Both the position numbers and the translations under genes were made by a program. The notes beneath the pieces were generated by a model, which did not search any database, had not been told where the DNA came from, and saw only the letters and a program-made list of their open reading frames with translations. From an uncultured Spongiibacteraceae bacterium (GTDB lineage: Bacteria > Pseudomonadota > Gammaproteobacteria > Pseudomonadales > CAMLJR01), in assembly GCA_946480345.1 (NCBI GenBank), contig CAMLJR010000116.1:1-9902 (forward strand): a stretch of 9,902 nucleotides of DNA. Direction: 5' to 3'. The stretch's first letter is position 1; each line of letters opens with the position of its first letter. Positions 1-6,659 of the stretch are shown here, piece after piece.

Positions 1-89
1 AATGGCACCAGCTTGAAATTGCCACCGGCCACGATGCAATGATTTCGGCGCCGCAGAAAGTGGCCGAATTGCTGGCGACGATCCAATAG
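1..89 (+). CDS. Alpha/beta-fold hydrolase, C-terminal end (partial)
   Basis: Only the last 28 residues are present, read in frame from base 3 to a TAG stop at 87-89. They begin WHQLEIATGHDAMISAP and end in a short amphipathic helix. The pattern TGHDAMISAP, followed by a helix such as VAELLATI, is typical of the end of small alpha/beta hydrolases, where the His of GHD is the catalytic histidine. The rest of the gene, including the nucleophile serine, lies outside the window, so the substrate cannot be guessed. The gene converges on the beta-helix lipoprotein gene with only 18 bp between the two stop codons. Family level is moderately sure; specific function is unknown. Confidence 0.6.
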   Translation, partial: WHQLEIATGHDAMISAPQKVAELLATIQ

Positions 90-107
90 ATCGCGCCAGC
101 CAAACGG

Positions 108-1847
108 CTATAGCGTTGGGCACACCGTATCGGAAACGATGTTGTTCGATACGTTAGCTGTCGCCGCCTCTGCACGATCATTTTCAATCGCACATTTCAC
201 CGCGCCATCGGTGAACGCATTTTCATTGAAGTTCACCGCGCGCACTTGATTGCCGGTGACAGTGCTGCCAATCGTGTTGGAGGCTTCGCCACCGACAATC
301 AGCGCGTCGAGCAGATTGGTCGTGAACCGATTGCGCCGCACCTGAACACTGTCGACGCTGTTGTTCATCACTGTGACACCGTTCGGAGTGCCTTGTCCGG
401 GTACGCTGCCGCCCGCAACATGCAGAGCCAATTCGTTGTCGAGGAAACGATTCGACGTGATTTTTGTATCCGTTACCGCGTTGTTTTGCACCGTCCCAGC
501 GAGTTGCCAGCCGCCGGTACCGCCGCGAATCGTAATGCCCTGGCTGCACTTATCGATCTGGTTGCTGGCGATTGTCGTACCCACAACGCGATTATTGGAC
601 GCGGTTTCAAGCGCCAGCTCGGTGTAAGTGCCGGTCACAAATATGCCCTGCTTACACAGCGCATTGTCGATGCCGCTGATGGTATTGCGGCGGATGTCGA
701 CATTGCTCAGCGTATTGCTGGCGGGGATGCCGCCGATGAACGAGTATCCGGCAATCAGGAAAATCGCGGTGTCGGCCGTATGAAACTCGTTGTCGTGAAT
801 GCGTAACCCGGACATGCCGCCCTCGGCGACATTGGAGCCCAGCGTCAACGCGCCGAATGCCTGCAAACATATGGCGGCGCAGCGTTTGAAACGATTGCCC
901 GCTATCGTGACATCGCGCACTTCGCCGCCGCTAACGACCGGCAGGATCGATGCGATTCCTGGCGTCAGGCCGCTGGAGAAATCGAGCGCGGCAGCCTGTA
1001 AGCCGATCATGTTGATCTCGTAGAAAAAACCGCCGCCGAATGTGTTGTCGCGAATCTCAATATGTTCAGCGAGACCCGTATGCGCCGGATACTGATCCTT
1101 GCCGGTGGCTTTGCCGTTGAGTGAAATTCCCACATTGCTGAACGTCGGCGGTACTGCGGCAAACTCGTTGCCGACGATGCTGATATAGCGCAGCGTGCCG
1201 ATGCTATCGGTACCCCCCGCGACAGTCATGCCGATCGGATTATTGGCGATGTTGAAGCGGTTGCGGTGAATTGCGACATGATGGATATCGCGAACGCCGT
1301 TCGGCTCAATGACGACGCCGCGGTCGAAGCCGTCGAGCGTCAGATGAGTAATCGTAAAATTCGAGCTGGCTACGCTCAAAGCGGCCGCGCCGCTCACTGC
1401 CGTACCGGCGTCGGCAGCGGGTTTAAGTATTGCGCCCCGGCCATCGATCGCATCCCCATTCATGTTTTTCAGCAGCGGCAGCGGTGCGCTTACAGCCACC
1501 GTTTGATTGGCCCCGATATCGATTTGAATTAGATCGCGATTAGTACCGCCGGGGGTGCCGCCGCGAATTTGTTTGCGTTCCGTTTTGCTCAACGATTGCA
1601 TGGATAGTTCACCGTTGGCGAGGCGAATGGCTTCGGTCAGCGACAATAATTTATCGCCAAGCGTGCCCACACTATTGCGATCGTTTACCAACAGCAGTGT
1701 ATTGGCGTCGCAGCCCGCTAATAGCAGCGTGGGCGCGGCCACCACAAGTGCCGCCACCGTGCGCATTGCGTGTTTGCGAAAAGACAGTGAGGAAGATGAA
1801 AAACGAATCGTACGAAAAGAAACACGAGAATCGCGTACCGGAGACAT
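108..1847 (-). CDS. Secreted right-handed parallel beta-helix lipoprotein (CSLREA-like start)
   Basis: A 579-residue protein with a hydrophobic export segment and a lipobox LLLAGC, Cys46, so a lipoprotein is predicted. The n-region before it is unusually long and Arg/Ser-rich. After the Cys, SLTEAIRLANG resembles the CSLREA-type motif that begins many secreted beta-helix proteins. It is followed by a DLIQIDI...AIDGRGA stretch, also usual there. The remainder is a ladder of ten short units of the form xxIxxNxF/I, starting near residues 189, 220, 261, 311, 346, 381, 422, 459, 499 and 536, typical of PbH1 repeats. The fold is that of pectate-lyase-like proteins, but no catalytic site is obvious, so it may bind or degrade a polysaccharide or act as a surface structure. 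ATG at 1847 is chosen because AAGGA lies 6 bases upstream. A TTG at 1853 overlaps that site, and the ATG at 1766 has no ribosome site. It is transcribed alone, downstream of the exporter gene. Confidence 0.8.
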   Translation of the reverse strand: MSPVRDSRVSFRTIRFSSSSLSFRKHAMRTVAALVVAAPTLLLAGCDANTLLLVNDRNSVGTLGDKLLSLTEAIRLANGELSMQSLSKTERKQIRGGTPGGTNRDLIQIDIGANQTVAVSAPLPLLKNMNGDAIDGRGAILKPAADAGTAVSGAAALSVASSNFTITHLTLDGFDRGVVIEPNGVRDIHHVAIHRNRFNIANNPIGMTVAGGTDSIGTLRYISIVGNEFAAVPPTFSNVGISLNGKATGKDQYPAHTGLAEHIEIRDNTFGGGFFYEINMIGLQAAALDFSSGLTPGIASILPVVSGGEVRDVTIAGNRFKRCAAICLQAFGALTLGSNVAEGGMSGLRIHDNEFHTADTAIFLIAGYSFIGGIPASNTLSNVDIRRNTISGIDNALCKQGIFVTGTYTELALETASNNRVVGTTIASNQIDKCSQGITIRGGTGGWQLAGTVQNNAVTDTKITSNRFLDNELALHVAGGSVPGQGTPNGVTVMNNSVDSVQVRRNRFTTNLLDALIVGGEASNTIGSTVTGNQVRAVNFNENAFTDGAVKCAIENDRAEAATANVSNNIVSDTVCPTL

Positions 1848-2012
1848 AGCCAATCCTTGGGCCGTAGTGGCCGTTTATTTTTATGAACGGTGTTTGCCAA
1901 TTCGGCGGATTTTGTTCGGCGGCGAAGAAAGCGTTCAAGTTAAATTAAGTTAATAGGAATCATCGCGATATATGGTCGGTAAGTTATGGCGAAAGTGAAG
2001 GTTTAAGCGATG
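1848..2012 (-). promoter_or_regulatory. Leader/promoter region of the beta-helix lipoprotein gene
   Basis: These 165 bases separate the exporter stop from the lipoprotein start and are AT-richer than the flanking genes. A ribosome binding site AAGGA sits 6 bases before the ATG at 1847. Promoter-like boxes can be read in more than one way. One reading is TTGAAC, 18 bases, then CAAAAT. Another is TTGGCA, 17 bases, then TAAACG. Neither is convincing. A 7-bp dyad around 1871-1890 (CCGTTTA...TGAACGG, one G-T pair) lies in the leader. No open reading frame here looks real. Confidence 0.3.
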
Positions 2013-3824
2013 TCAGGCAAAAGCCGGTGCGTCGTCGTGATGCGAATCTTCTTCTTGCTGCAACCGCCACATTTCAGCGAATTTTCCGTTTATTTCGATC
2101 AACTCGCGAAAGGTGCCGCGCTCGACGATGCGGCCGTGCTCCATCACTAAAATCTGATCGGCATCGACCACTGTCGATAAGCGGTGCGCGATGATCAATG
2201 TAGTGCGGTCCGCGGAAATTTCTTTCAGCTCGCCCTGAATGGCTTTCTCGGTGCGTGAGTCGAGCGCCGAGGTTGCCTCATCGAAAATCAAAATCGCTGG
2301 ATTTTTCAAAATCGTTCGGGCGATGGCGACGCGCTGTTTTTCGCCGCCGGATAATTTCAAGCCGCGCTCGCCGACCATGGCATCGTAAGCGTCCGGCAGC
2401 GATTCGATGAAAGCGTGAATATGCGCCGATTTTGCTGCCGCGATAACTTCTTCGCGCGTTGCATGGGGTTTTCCGTACGCGATGTTGTAATAAATCGTGT
2501 CGTTAAACAGCACTGTATCTTGCGGCACGATGCCGAGCACCGCTCGCAAACTGTTCTGCTGCACATCGCGGATGTCTTGGCCATCGATCAGAATGCGGCC
2601 GCGATCCGGATCGTAAAAACGAAACAGCAATCTCGACAATGTCGATTTACCCGCGCCGCTCGAACCGACCACCGCCACCGTTGCGCCGGGACCGACATCG
2701 AAACTGGCGTCGAATAAAATCTGCCGTTTGCTCTCATAGCCGAAATCGACGTGCTCAAAACGAATCGCCGCACCGGCTGACACATTGAGTTGCACGGCAT
2801 CCGGCGAGTCCTGAATTTCGCGATTTTCTTCCATCAGGCCGAACATTTTTTCCATGTCGGTCAGCGCCTGTTTGATTTCGCGATACATCACGCCGAGAAA
2901 ATTGAGCGGAATGTATAACTGCACCAGCAATGCGTTAATCATTACCAGATCGCCGAGCGTCATGTGACCTTGCACGATGCCTTCCGCGGCGCGCCACATC
3001 AGCAGCGATACGGCGATGGCGATAACAAAACTTTGCGCGCAGTTGAGCAACCCGAGCGATGTTTCGTTTTTCACTGCGGCCGATTCAAAGTGCTGCAGAT
3101 TTTTATCGTAGCGCTGCGCTTCGTAATCTTCGTTGCTGAAATATTTGACGGTTTCGTAATTCAGCAGCGAGTCGATGGCCTTTGTATTCGCCTTCGAATC
3201 CATATCGTTCATTATGCGGCGATGCGCCGTGCGCCACTCGGTAATCGCGATCGTTGCGCCGATATAAATCGTTAACGCGCCCAGCGTAATCAACGCAAAC
3301 ACGTAATCGAATTTGACGAACAGCAATCCGCACACGAGCGCAATTTCGAAAATCGTCGGCAAAATGCTGAACAGCATGAAACTCATTAGCGTGGCGATAC
3401 CGCGCGTGCCGCGTTCGATATCGCGCGAGACGCCGCCGGTTTGACGTTCAAGATGAAAACGCAAACTCAGCGCGTGCAAATGCCTGAAGACATTTAATGC
3501 AACGCGTCGCATCGCTCGCTGCGTGACGCGCACGAATACGATGTCGCGTAATTCGGCGAAAAGTGTCGATGACAGACGCAACACGCCGTACGTCACCAAT
3601 AACGATACCGGCACCGCGAGCATCGCTTGGGTCGGGGTCAGGCTGTCGACGATGCGCTTCATCAGCAGCGGCACGGCGATGTTGGCGAGTTTGGCGACGA
3701 TCAGAAATATCGTCGCGATAACGACGCGGCCGCGATATTCCCACAAGTACGGCACCAGCATACGCAGTACGCGCCAATCGCCGGTGGCGATTTTTTTTGT
3801 GGGCAGGGATTCGGGTGAGGACAT
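2013..3824 (-). CDS. atm1: ATM1-type half-size ABC exporter (heavy metal/glutathione-conjugate family)
   Basis: A 603-residue fused permease-ATPase of the usual family length. The N-terminal half (about 30-325) has the six-helix exporter membrane domain. The ATPase half has Walker A GSSGAGKST (387-395), a Q-loop Gln435, signature LSGGEKQR (491-498), Walker B ILIFDE (511-516) and switch His547, so it looks fully active. The stretch SLLNYETVKYFSNE (219-232) is a hallmark of the ATM1/ABCB7 group. The pair N261-x-x-Q264 matches, from memory, glutathione-contacting positions in the Novosphingobium Atm1 structure. It should act as an inner-membrane homodimer exporting glutathione-linked metal or sulfur species; the actual substrate is inference. 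The ATG at 3824 has only a weak upstream ribosome site. A hairpin ends 11 bases before the start, so expression may depend on read-through from the DUF3443 gene or on a promoter buried within it. Confidence 0.9.
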   Translation of the reverse strand: MSSPESLPTKKIATGDWRVLRMLVPYLWEYRGRVVIATIFLIVAKLANIAVPLLMKRIVDSLTPTQAMLAVPVSLLVTYGVLRLSSTLFAELRDIVFVRVTQRAMRRVALNVFRHLHALSLRFHLERQTGGVSRDIERGTRGIATLMSFMLFSILPTIFEIALVCGLLFVKFDYVFALITLGALTIYIGATIAITEWRTAHRRIMNDMDSKANTKAIDSLLNYETVKYFSNEDYEAQRYDKNLQHFESAAVKNETSLGLLNCAQSFVIAIAVSLLMWRAAEGIVQGHMTLGDLVMINALLVQLYIPLNFLGVMYREIKQALTDMEKMFGLMEENREIQDSPDAVQLNVSAGAAIRFEHVDFGYESKRQILFDASFDVGPGATVAVVGSSGAGKSTLSRLLFRFYDPDRGRILIDGQDIRDVQQNSLRAVLGIVPQDTVLFNDTIYYNIAYGKPHATREEVIAAAKSAHIHAFIESLPDAYDAMVGERGLKLSGGEKQRVAIARTILKNPAILIFDEATSALDSRTEKAIQGELKEISADRTTLIIAHRLSTVVDADQILVMEHGRIVERGTFRELIEINGKFAEMWRLQQEEDSHHDDAPAFA

Positions 3825-3835
3825 GAACGACTCGA

Positions 3836-3880
3836 AAATAACGGCGCGTTATTGTTTCAACAAAGGACGCGCCATTATTT
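3836..3880 (-). terminator. Intrinsic terminator-like hairpin between the DUF3443 gene and the ABC exporter gene
   Basis: On the minus strand AAATAATGGCGCG (3880-3868) pairs with CGCGCCGTTATTT (3848-3836), a 13-bp stem with a single G-U pair and a 19-base loop. It is followed by a short T run (TTTT at 3838-3835). It lies 28 bases beyond the DUF3443 stop, where a terminator is expected, and 11 bases before the exporter ATG. The A-rich foot means it could also work on the other strand. A second, exclusive pairing is noted in the findings. Confidence 0.6.
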
Positions 3881-3908
3881 CACAATGCATGAGGCCTGCG
3901 AGGCGTGC

Positions 3909-5117
3909 TCAGAATGCGACATACGGCGCACTGATACCGGGCTGCCCCTGAATCGCGGTGTAGACATCGCGGCCATAGAAAAACGGCAGGCCCCAAGCGA
4001 ATCCGCCGTCATAACGACCGCCGAGATTGCGATGGGCTTTTAATGCGCCGTTCAACGCTGCCGTATTCGCGATTTCGAAACTTATCGTCCGGTTTGCGCT
4101 GGGGGGTGCGCCAAATATCGTTGCATCGCGCGTGATAGTCGATGCCGGACAGTAAAAATCGTCCAGCTGCGGATCGGTGCATTCATCGATAAATGGCGCG
4201 TCCAAATTGGGAAAATACAAACCGTTCGACCCGCTGTCGATAAAACTCTGGCTGTACGTGCTTCCGTTATAAACGGTGGAAATACGGCCATTGTTCTGGA
4301 TGAAATGCCGCGTTGCATTACCGAGTGAATTATTGCTGCGTGTGTTAATGCCGAAAATCAGCGAACCATTTACCGAGGTGGCGCCGGTGCTCGGGACTAC
4401 GGGCAAATCGATAATCGAACCATTGTTGTCGCTGGCGAATTTAGCGATAGGGTTTTGCAATTGCTGCGCGAGCGTCACCGTAGTATCGGCGCAGGTACCG
4501 TTCACGCATCGATAATAAATGCCAGTGGTTAATGTGCAGTAGGTGCCGCAATCCTGTTGCCAATTGCCGATACCGATAATTCCGTTGATGCCGGTCGCAG
4601 ACGGATCGTCGAGATTATCCGCGGGATCGCCGCCCCCGCATGCAACAGGCTCGACGCCGGCGGCGGTGTCGCTGCTGGTGATCAGTTGGATCGGTATGTC
4701 GTCAGCGGTTTTTTCTCCAATCTTGATATCGGCGATTCGCACCGGACCCCATGCGTGCGAGGTGTCGACAAATTCAATGCATTCGGCGAGTGGCTCGCCG
4801 CTATTCGCGGTTTGTTGCGGCAACGAAGCCGCGACCGAGCCGAGCGCGGAAGGTGCCAACCGCAATCCCACCGAGCCGGTGTCGACCAGCACATGATTCA
4901 CGGTCTGGCATTGCGAAGAGTTGGGTGCGCATACCTGCACCGAAACGAAGGGCTGGTTGACGTTGCCGTTAAGTCCGCCATTCACAACGATCGGCACGAT
5001 ATTGCTGCTGCCGCCATCGGTGAGACCGCCGCCCCCGCCACCTCCTCCACCCCCGCCCCCGCAGGCAGCGAGAATCATCGATAAGGCAGCGGCGAAGAAA
5101 CGAATCCAACGCGACAC
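3909..5117 (-). CDS. DUF3443 family lipoprotein with pepsin-like aspartic protease motifs
   Basis: A 402-residue lipoprotein. The signal peptide ends in the lipobox ILAAC (Cys19), followed directly by twelve glycines (20-31). The mature part opens with IVPIVVNGG and has a first Asp motif VDTGSVGLRL (D79), a GIIGIG turn (179-184) and a second Asp motif FIDSGSNGLYFP (D294). This spacing echoes the two lobes of pepsin-like aspartic proteases. I recognise the protein as DUF3443, whose function is not known to me; protease activity is inference. Ten further cysteines (63, 70, 113, 160, 190, 194, 204, 209, 313, 323) suggest disulfides in an oxidising compartment. The start is GTG at 5117, supported by AGGAG about 7 bases upstream. 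It lies 52 bp after the DUF2844 gene, so the two are probably co-transcribed. Confidence 0.8.
   Translation of the reverse strand: MSRWIRFFAAALSMILAACGGGGGGGGGGGGLTDGGSSNIVPIVVNGGLNGNVNQPFVSVQVCAPNSSQCQTVNHVLVDTGSVGLRLAPSALGSVAASLPQQTANSGEPLAECIEFVDTSHAWGPVRIADIKIGEKTADDIPIQLITSSDTAAGVEPVACGGGDPADNLDDPSATGINGIIGIGNWQQDCGTYCTLTTGIYYRCVNGTCADTTVTLAQQLQNPIAKFASDNNGSIIDLPVVPSTGATSVNGSLIFGINTRSNNSLGNATRHFIQNNGRISTVYNGSTYSQSFIDSGSNGLYFPNLDAPFIDECTDPQLDDFYCPASTITRDATIFGAPPSANRTISFEIANTAALNGALKAHRNLGGRYDGGFAWGLPFFYGRDVYTAIQGQPGISAPYVAF
5025..5060 (-). repeat. GGN12 poly-glycine microsatellite with G-quadruplex potential
   Basis: Twelve consecutive GGN codons directly follow the lipobox cysteine of the DUF3443 gene. 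The coding strand carries three GGGGG runs plus several GG pairs, so it could fold as a G-quadruplex and could gain or lose codons in frame by slippage. A flexible glycine linker after the lipid-anchored Cys is common in this type of lipoprotein. Confidence 0.75.
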
Positions 5118-5169
5118 GTGAGTCTCCTATCCAATTATTGGGTGCGTTTTTTGTCGGTGTCGTTGACGG

Positions 5170-5616
5170 CTATTGAATTTCGTCGAGGCGGATATGCGCC
5201 GGCATCAGGCTCGGCACGTACGCGCGACCCGAATAGCTGCGCATATGTCCGCTCGATTGCACGATCAGATCATCCTGTGCAATCGCGACCGGCCCGCGTA
5301 TGCCGGCGCGGCGGCGTTCGACAGCAGCCTGTTTGAAGGTGGGGAAATACACGCCGAGCAATTGCGATAAATCGGGCAGCGCGGGCCCCTCCCAACTCAC
5401 GGCGAAAATGCGGCCGGCTGGATTGGCATATTCGCGCACGCGCAAACCGCCTTCACTCAGAATTTCGTGCACGGTGTAGCCGTTGCTAACGGCGGCGTGC
5501 ATCGTCGCGCGCAGTTGGCTGCTGTTGGGTTGCACCGCCGCTGCGTTCCCGCCAAGTTCGGCGTTGGCCAGCAGCGGGAGCAATAGCAACGTGGTTGCGA
5601 ATAATCGGGCGTGCAT
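5170..5616 (-). CDS. DUF2844 family exported protein
   Basis: A 148-residue protein with a clear Sec signal peptide, MHARLFATTLLLLPLLANA, cleaved probably before ELGG. The mature part contains the conserved-looking stretches VHEILSEGGLRVREYANPAG, FAVSWEGPALPDLSQLLG and DDLIVQSSGHMRSYSGRAYVP. I recognise these as DUF2844; no biochemical role is known to me. No lipobox and no catalytic motif are visible, so it is probably soluble in the periplasm. It stands just upstream of the DUF3443 lipoprotein, a pairing I remember from other proteobacterial genomes, which suggests a shared role at the cell envelope. The ATG at 5616 has only a weak GCGAG-like site upstream, but the signal peptide begins exactly there. 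Confidence 0.8.
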   Translation of the reverse strand: MHARLFATTLLLLPLLANAELGGNAAAVQPNSSQLRATMHAAVSNGYTVHEILSEGGLRVREYANPAGRIFAVSWEGPALPDLSQLLGVYFPTFKQAAVERRRAGIRGPVAIAQDDLIVQSSGHMRSYSGRAYVPSLMPAHIRLDEIQ

Positions 5617-5718
5617 CGGGTTCTCGCTATTATGAAATTTGTCAGTGAGCCACGGTGAACCGGATCGAAGCTAAACGATGGAGAAGGCATCCCTGCGTTT
5701 GCTAACAATGGCTTCGCG
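5617..5718 (-). promoter_or_regulatory. Possible promoter region of the DUF2844-DUF3443 unit
   Basis: This 102-base gap follows the bfr stop. On the minus strand a CATAAT box (5 of 6 to TATAAT) lies about 15 bases before the DUF2844 ATG. A poor TTCACC box is 19 bases further up. A small CGGT-GA-ACCG dyad overlaps that region. No convincing terminator for bfr is visible, so read-through from bfr is possible. Confidence 0.25.
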
Positions 5719-6189
5719 CTACGAACCCATTTTGCTTTGCAGATAATTTTGTAAGCCGATCTGATCGATCAGGCCCAGTTGTGTTTCGAGCCAATCGATA
5801 TGTTCTTCCTCGCCGTCGAGGATCTCTTTGAATAATTCGCGGCTGTTGTAATCGCCCACTATTTCGCAGTGCGCGATGCCCGCTTTCAGATCGGGAATGC
5901 CTTTTTGTTCAAGCGCCAGATCGCACTTGAGCATTTCGACGACGTTTTCGCCGATCAGCAATTTGCCGAGATGTTGCAGATTCGGGAGACCTTCGAGAAA
6001 CAGAATGCGCTTGGTGAGTTTATCGGCGTGCTTCATCTCGTCGATAGACTCGTGATATTCGTGCGCTTCCAGCTCCTTCAGGCCCCAGTTGCCGTACATG
6101 CGCGAATGGAGAAAATATTGATTGATCGCGACCAGCTCGTTGCCGAGCACCTTGTTCAATAATTCGATAACTTTTGCGTCGCCTTTCAT
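5719..6189 (-). CDS. bfr: Bacterioferritin
   Basis: A 156-residue ferritin-like four-helix protein of exactly the usual bacterioferritin length. It stores iron as a ferric mineral inside a 24-subunit cytoplasmic shell and oxidises Fe(II) at a di-iron centre. All expected ferroxidase ligands are present: Glu18, Glu51, His54, Glu94, Glu127 and His130, with the nearby Tyr25. Met52, the haem-binding methionine of true bacterioferritins, is present too, so this is the haem-binding, catalytically active type. The ATG at 6189 has a good GGGAG site upstream. It follows bfd on the same strand after 119 bp and also has a promoter of its own (6217-6245). Confidence 0.97.
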   Translation of the reverse strand: MKGDAKVIELLNKVLGNELVAINQYFLHSRMYGNWGLKELEAHEYHESIDEMKHADKLTKRILFLEGLPNLQHLGKLLIGENVVEMLKCDLALEQKGIPDLKAGIAHCEIVGDYNSRELFKEILDGEEEHIDWLETQLGLIDQIGLQNYLQSKMGS

Positions 6190-6197
6190 GTTGCTCT

Positions 6198-6215
6198 CCC
6201 GCTAATTAATGCGGG
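6198..6215. promoter_or_regulatory. Dyad at the bfr transcription start
   Basis: CCCGC-TAATTAAT-GCGGG is a perfect 5-bp inverted repeat around an AT-rich centre. It overlaps both the predicted bfr start point (about 6210) and the ribosome site. If that start is right, one arm lies upstream of +1, so it is more likely a DNA-level operator than an RNA hairpin. No known regulator matches. Confidence 0.25.
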
Positions 6216-6216
6216 G

Positions 6217-6245
6217 ATTGTCGGCGGGTGTTCGAGGAGTGTCAA
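6217..6245 (-). promoter_or_regulatory. Predicted sigma70 promoter of bfr
   Basis: On the minus strand a perfect -35 box TTGACA (6245-6240) is followed after 17 bases by GACAAT (6222-6217), 4 of 6 to TATAAT. Transcription would start near 6210, giving a leader of about 20 bases with the GGGAG ribosome site. This would let bfr be made independently of the Fur-controlled bfd promoter, which makes sense because the two proteins are needed under opposite iron conditions. Confidence 0.5.
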
Positions 6246-6308
6246 ACGCGATGAGAGCGAAAAATCAGGAAGAAAAAATGCAGATGAAAATGCGAATGCG
6301 AAAACGAA

Positions 6309-6542
6309 TCAGGCGACCGCGCGGGTTGCTGCCAAGTCAGGGTTTTCGAGCGAGTAGTACAACGATGTGTCATGCACGCCCTGCGTTTCTTCGCGAAATA
6401 TTTCGCGCGCATGCACGGCACAGCGGCCGCATTGGGTGCTAAGGCCCAATGCCATGCGCAACTCGCGATAATTCGTTTTGCCGTCGGCAATTGCGTCGCG
6501 GATTTGCGAATCGGTAATGCCTTTACACAGACACACGTACAT
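6309..6542 (-). CDS. bfd: Bacterioferritin-associated ferredoxin
   Basis: A 77-residue protein with the Bfd pattern of four cysteines, C4-x-C6 at the N-terminus and C38-x-x-C41, which hold a [2Fe-2S] cluster. Bfd docks onto bacterioferritin and passes electrons to the ferric core so that iron is released as Fe(II) when the cell is starved. The N-terminus MYVCLCKGITD and the helical DAIADGKTNYRELRMALG part fit the BFD-like domain. The tail after about residue 60 is longer than in the 64-residue E. coli protein and looks disordered. The gene lies directly upstream of bfr, its partner, and behind a Fur-box promoter. The ATG at 6542 has a poor ribosome site, but the start is fixed by the family's CxC near the N-terminus. 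Confidence 0.95.
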   Translation of the reverse strand: MYVCLCKGITDSQIRDAIADGKTNYRELRMALGLSTQCGRCAVHAREIFREETQGVHDTSLYYSLENPDLAATRAVA

Positions 6543-6554
6543 GATGGGTTACTG

Positions 6555-6575
6555 CTTGATCAATGTTGAATCAAG
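6555..6575. promoter_or_regulatory. Inverted repeat in the bfd leader
   Basis: CTTGAT (6555-6560) and ATCAAG (6570-6575) form a perfect 6-bp dyad, extended inward by CAA/TTG with one bulged base. It lies at the expected start of bfd transcription, just downstream of the -10 box. It could be an operator or a 5'-end hairpin; no regulator is recognised. Confidence 0.3.
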
Positions 6576-6602
6576 CGTAATGTTAATGAGAATTATTGTC
6601 AA
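6574..6602 (-). promoter_or_regulatory. Predicted sigma70 promoter of bfd
   Basis: On the minus strand a perfect -35 TTGACA (6602-6597) is followed, after 17 bases, by TACGCT (6579-6574). That box keeps the key TA...T positions of TATAAT. Transcription would start near 6567, leaving a leader of about 25 bases before the bfd ATG. The Fur box covers the -35 box and most of the spacer. Confidence 0.55.
6582..6601. promoter_or_regulatory. Fur box in the bfd / MgtC-like intergenic region
   Basis: GTTAATGAGAATTATTGTC (6582-6600) matches 15 of 19 positions of the classical Fur consensus GATAATGATAATCATTATC. In the 7-1-7 form it reads TGAGAAT-T-ATTGTCA (6587-6601), arms agreeing at 12 of 14 positions. 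It overlaps the -35 box of the bfd promoter, so iron-loaded Fur should block bfd. It also lies about 60 bp upstream of the divergent MgtC-like gene and might affect that gene too. Confidence 0.7.
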
Positions 6603-6659
6603 ATGCCATACATAAGCATTTACACGTATGCGTATTCGGCAAATTTAAGGAGCACAGTT

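Noticed and set aside
246..806. Plus-strand open frame of 186 codons opposite the beta-helix gene
   Set aside because: The opposite strand shows clear repeat structure and a lipobox. This frame has no recognisable domain or ribosome site.
6603..6659. Upstream start for the MgtC-like protein
   Set aside because: ATG at 6603 has no ribosome site and abuts the Fur box, while ATG at 6660 follows a perfect AAGGAG.
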